DNA of 64,000 bases from assembly GCA_963722905.1 (NCBI GenBank), contig CAVROT010000014.1, positions 1 to 64,000 on the forward strand. The letters run 5' to 3'. The translations under genes were made by a program, and so were the position numbers. The notes under the pieces were generated by a model, which was given only the letters and a program-made list of their open reading frames with translations, had not been told where the DNA came from and ran no database searches. Each line of letters begins with the position of its first letter. The first letter of the stretch is position 1. Positions 62,043 through 64,000 of the stretch are shown here, one piece after another. The stretch comes from CAVROT01 sp963722905 (GTDB lineage Bacteria > Pseudomonadota > Alphaproteobacteria > Rhodobacterales > Rhodobacteraceae).

Positions 62043-62812
62043 ACCGGCTGGCCGGCAAATCCGCGCTCGTCACCGGCGCGGCCCGCGGCATCGGCCGCGG
62101 CTTCGCCGAAGCCTACGTGCGCGAAGGGGCGACCGTCGCGCTGGCCGATATCGACCTCGCCGCGGCCGAGGCCGCGGCGCAGGAGATCGGCGGCGGCGCC
62201 TACGGGCTGCATATCGACGTCGCCGACCAGGCCAGCATCGATGCCGCCGTGGCCACGGTCGCCGAGCGTGCCGGCAAGCTGGACATCCTCGTCAACAATG
62301 CCGCCCTCTTCGACGCGGCCGAGGTCGTGGACATCACCCGGGAAAGCTACGAACGGCTCTATTCCGTCAACGTGGCGGGGACCCTCTTCACCATGCAGGC
62401 CGCGGCGCGCCAGATGATCGCGCAGGGCCACGGCGGCAAGATCGTCAACATGGCCAGCCAGGCCGGCCGCAGGGGCGAGGCGCTGGTGCTGGTCTACTGC
62501 TCGACCAAGGCGGCCGTGATCTCGATGACGCAATCGGCGGGGCTGAACCTGATCAGGCACGGCATCAACGTGAACGCCATCGCGCCCGGCGTGGTGGACG
62601 GCGAACACTGGAAGCATGTCGACGCGATGTTCGCCAAGCTGGAGGGCAAGGCCCCCGGCCAGAAGAAGGCCGAGGTCGAGGCCGGCGTGCCGGCGGGTCG
62701 TTTCGCCACGCCGGACGACCTGGTCGGCATGGCGATCTTCCTCGCCGGCCCGGAATCCGACTACATCGTCTCGCAGACCTACAACGTGGATGGCGGCCAG
62801 TGGATGAGCTGA
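62039..62812 (+). CDS. smoS: Polyol (sorbitol/galactitol) dehydrogenase, SDR family (SmoS-like)
   Basis: A 257-residue NAD-dependent short-chain dehydrogenase. The cofactor motif is TGAARGIGRG (12-21), and the catalytic set is S140, Y153 and K157 (NMASQAGRRGEALVLVYCSTK). NIRHGINVNAIAPGVVDGEHW-like text (LIRHGINVNAIAPGVVDGEH) and the end YNVDGGQWMS closely resemble the Rhodobacter sphaeroides enzyme, which oxidises sorbitol to fructose and galactitol to tagatose. The start overlaps smoK (ATGA) and the 3' end overlaps mtlK. Substrate range is inferred from that relative. Confidence 0.93.
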
Positions 62813-64000
62813 TCCATCTGTCGAACGATGCGCTGGGGCGCCTTCCCGCAGGCGTGCGCGGTCCCCGCTACGACCGCGGAGGCCTGACGCCGGGGATCGT
62901 CCACATCGGCCTGGGCAATTTCCACCGTGCGCATCAGGCATGGTACCTGCACCGCCTCTTCGACGCCGGGCGCGACCACGACTGGGCCATCGTCGGCGCC
63001 GGCGTCCGGCCGGGCGACGCCGCAATGCGCGATCGTCTGCGGACGCAGGACTGCCTCAGCACCCTCATCGAGCTCGACCCGTCCGGCAAATCGGCCGAGG
63101 TCACTGGCGCCATGATCGACTTCGCGCCCGTCGAACCGGACAACGCCGCGCTGATCGCCCGCATGGCCGATCCCGCCATCCGCATCGTCAGCCTCACCGT
63201 GACAGAGGGCGGCTATTTCGTCGCCGCCGGCGGCGGTCTGGACACGGACCACCCCGAGATCCGCCGCGATGCCGCCACGCCGGACGCGCCGGCGACCGCC
63301 TTCGGCGCCATCGTCGCCGCGCTGGCTCGCAGGCGCGCGGCGGGGCACGGCCCCTTTACCTGCCAGAGCTGCGACAACCTTCAGGGCAACGGCGCCATCC
63401 TGCGCCGGACGGTGACGGGACTGGCCCGCCTGACGGACCCGCCACTGGCCGACTGGATCGACGCGAACTGCACCTTTCCGAACTCGATGGTCGACTGCAT
63501 CGTGCCCGCCACCGGCCCGGCCGAGATGGCGCTGGCGCGTTCCTTCGGCATCGACGACGCGGCGCCCGTGACGCACGAGAACTTCCGCCAGTGGGTCGTC
63601 GAGGACGCGTTTTGCGCCGGCCGCCCTGCTTGGGAGCAGGTCGGCGCCACGTTGACGCAGGACGTCCACGACCACGAGGCGATGAAGATCCGCCTGCTGA
63701 ACGCGGGCCACCAGGTGATCGCCAACCCCGGCGAAATCCTGTCGATCCCCACGATCGCCGGCTGCATGGCCCACCCCCCGATCCACGCCTTCTTCCGCAA
63801 GGTCGAAACGGATGAGATCGCCCCCCATGTCGCCCCCGTCCCCGACATGACGCCGGCCGCCTACATCGACCTCGTCGACCGCCGGTTCTCCAACCCCGAG
63901 ATCCATGACACCACGCGCCGGGTGGCCTTCGACGGCTCGTCGCGGCACACCGGATTCGTCCTGCCCGTCGTGCGCGATGCCCTGACGGCCGGCGCACCGA
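62800..64000 (+). CDS. mtlK: Mannitol 2-dehydrogenase, cut by the right window edge
   Basis: The first 400 residues of a long-chain polyol dehydrogenase, oxidising mannitol to fructose with NAD. GIVHIGLGNFHRAHQAWYLHRLFD is the cofactor-binding start. The catalytic trio is K296, N301 and H304 in MKIRLLNAGHQ, the same spacing as in Pseudomonas mannitol dehydrogenase. DNLQGNGAILRRTVTGLA also fits. A GTG at 62800 is the only early in-frame start and overlaps smoS by 13 bases. If the length is like that of the Rhodobacter enzyme, about 75 residues lie beyond the window. No stop is seen. Confidence 0.92.
   Translation, partial: MDELIHLSNDALGRLPAGVRGPRYDRGGLTPGIVHIGLGNFHRAHQAWYLHRLFDAGRDHDWAIVGAGVRPGDAAMRDRLRTQDCLSTLIELDPSGKSAEVTGAMIDFAPVEPDNAALIARMADPAIRIVSLTVTEGGYFVAAGGGLDTDHPEIRRDAATPDAPATAFGAIVAALARRRAAGHGPFTCQSCDNLQGNGAILRRTVTGLARLTDPPLADWIDANCTFPNSMVDCIVPATGPAEMALARSFGIDDAAPVTHENFRQWVVEDAFCAGRPAWEQVGATLTQDVHDHEAMKIRLLNAGHQVIANPGEILSIPTIAGCMAHPPIHAFFRKVETDEIAPHVAPVPDMTPAAYIDLVDRRFSNPEIHDTTRRVAFDGSSRHTGFVLPVVRDALTAGAP

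Overview
The window reads as chromosome from a high-GC alphaproteobacterium of the order Rhodobacterales (Rhodobacter/Roseobacter relatives). The reasons are the very GC-rich coding bias, two TRAP transporter operons, the purM-purN-rnd and glnK-amtB arrangements, GTG and TTG starts with short overlaps, and a polyol cluster in the same order as the smoEFGK-smoS-mtlK operon of Rhodobacter sphaeroides. The sequence alone does not give a species.

Left edge (1-6.6 kb): an accessory patch. The end of a phage-type tyrosine recombinase (reverse strand) runs off the left edge. Next to it is a decayed IS5-family transposase. Then comes a reverse-strand TRAP operon (dctP-dctQ-dctM) with an M20 metallopeptidase of the RocB type; dctM carries a frameshift. 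A second decayed IS5-family transposase in the same orientation closes the patch, so the operon looks like cargo between two IS remnants.

6.8-20.6 kb: housekeeping genes and a second TRAP operon. purM, purN and rnd run forward. A reverse operon encodes a Tat-exported TRAP binding protein of the 2-oxoacid/FcbT type, its two permease subunits, an amidase and a 53-residue membrane protein. Then follow a possible 57-residue ORF, a DUF4112 protein, ndk, ptsP (nitrogen PTS enzyme I), an EcsC protein coupled to an acetyltransferase, and a flavin reductase-like protein.

21-34 kb: an RND efflux pump with its adaptor and a divergent TetR regulator, tRNA-Arg(CCU), pyrF, an acidic single-pass membrane protein, rsmD, a ferredoxin-reductase-like flavoprotein, a Prx5 peroxiredoxin, and a tight reverse cluster ridA - glycerophosphodiesterase - COG3146 acyltransferase-like protein - phhB - mscS. 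The phhB gene appears to use a CTG start and overlaps both neighbours.

34-48.7 kb: a type I secretion ABC transporter with its HlyD-family adaptor, a periplasmic lytic transglycosylase, dapA, a small P-loop kinase, smpB, a mercaptopyruvate sulfurtransferase, an aromatic/aspartate aminotransferase, glnK-amtB with a clear intrinsic terminator, and a class A penicillin-binding protein.

48.8-64 kb: sugar and polyol metabolism. A reverse operon holds a TIM-barrel isomerase/epimerase-like protein, a VIT-type metal transporter and a Gfo/Idh/MocA oxidoreductase. A lone kynureninase and a C26 glutamine amidotransferase-like hydrolase follow. The last 10 kb is one polyol regulon: a LacI-family gene lies between a reverse operon (PfkB-type sugar kinase plus PF08013 GatZ/KbaZ-like protein) and a forward operon (ABC transporter SmoEFGK, polyol dehydrogenase SmoS, mannitol dehydrogenase MtlK, cut by the right edge). 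Near-identical operator-like sequences sit on both promoters. The gene set predicts uptake of hexitols, oxidation to fructose or tagatose, and tagatose kinase plus tagatose-6-phosphate 4-epimerase feeding fructose 6-phosphate.
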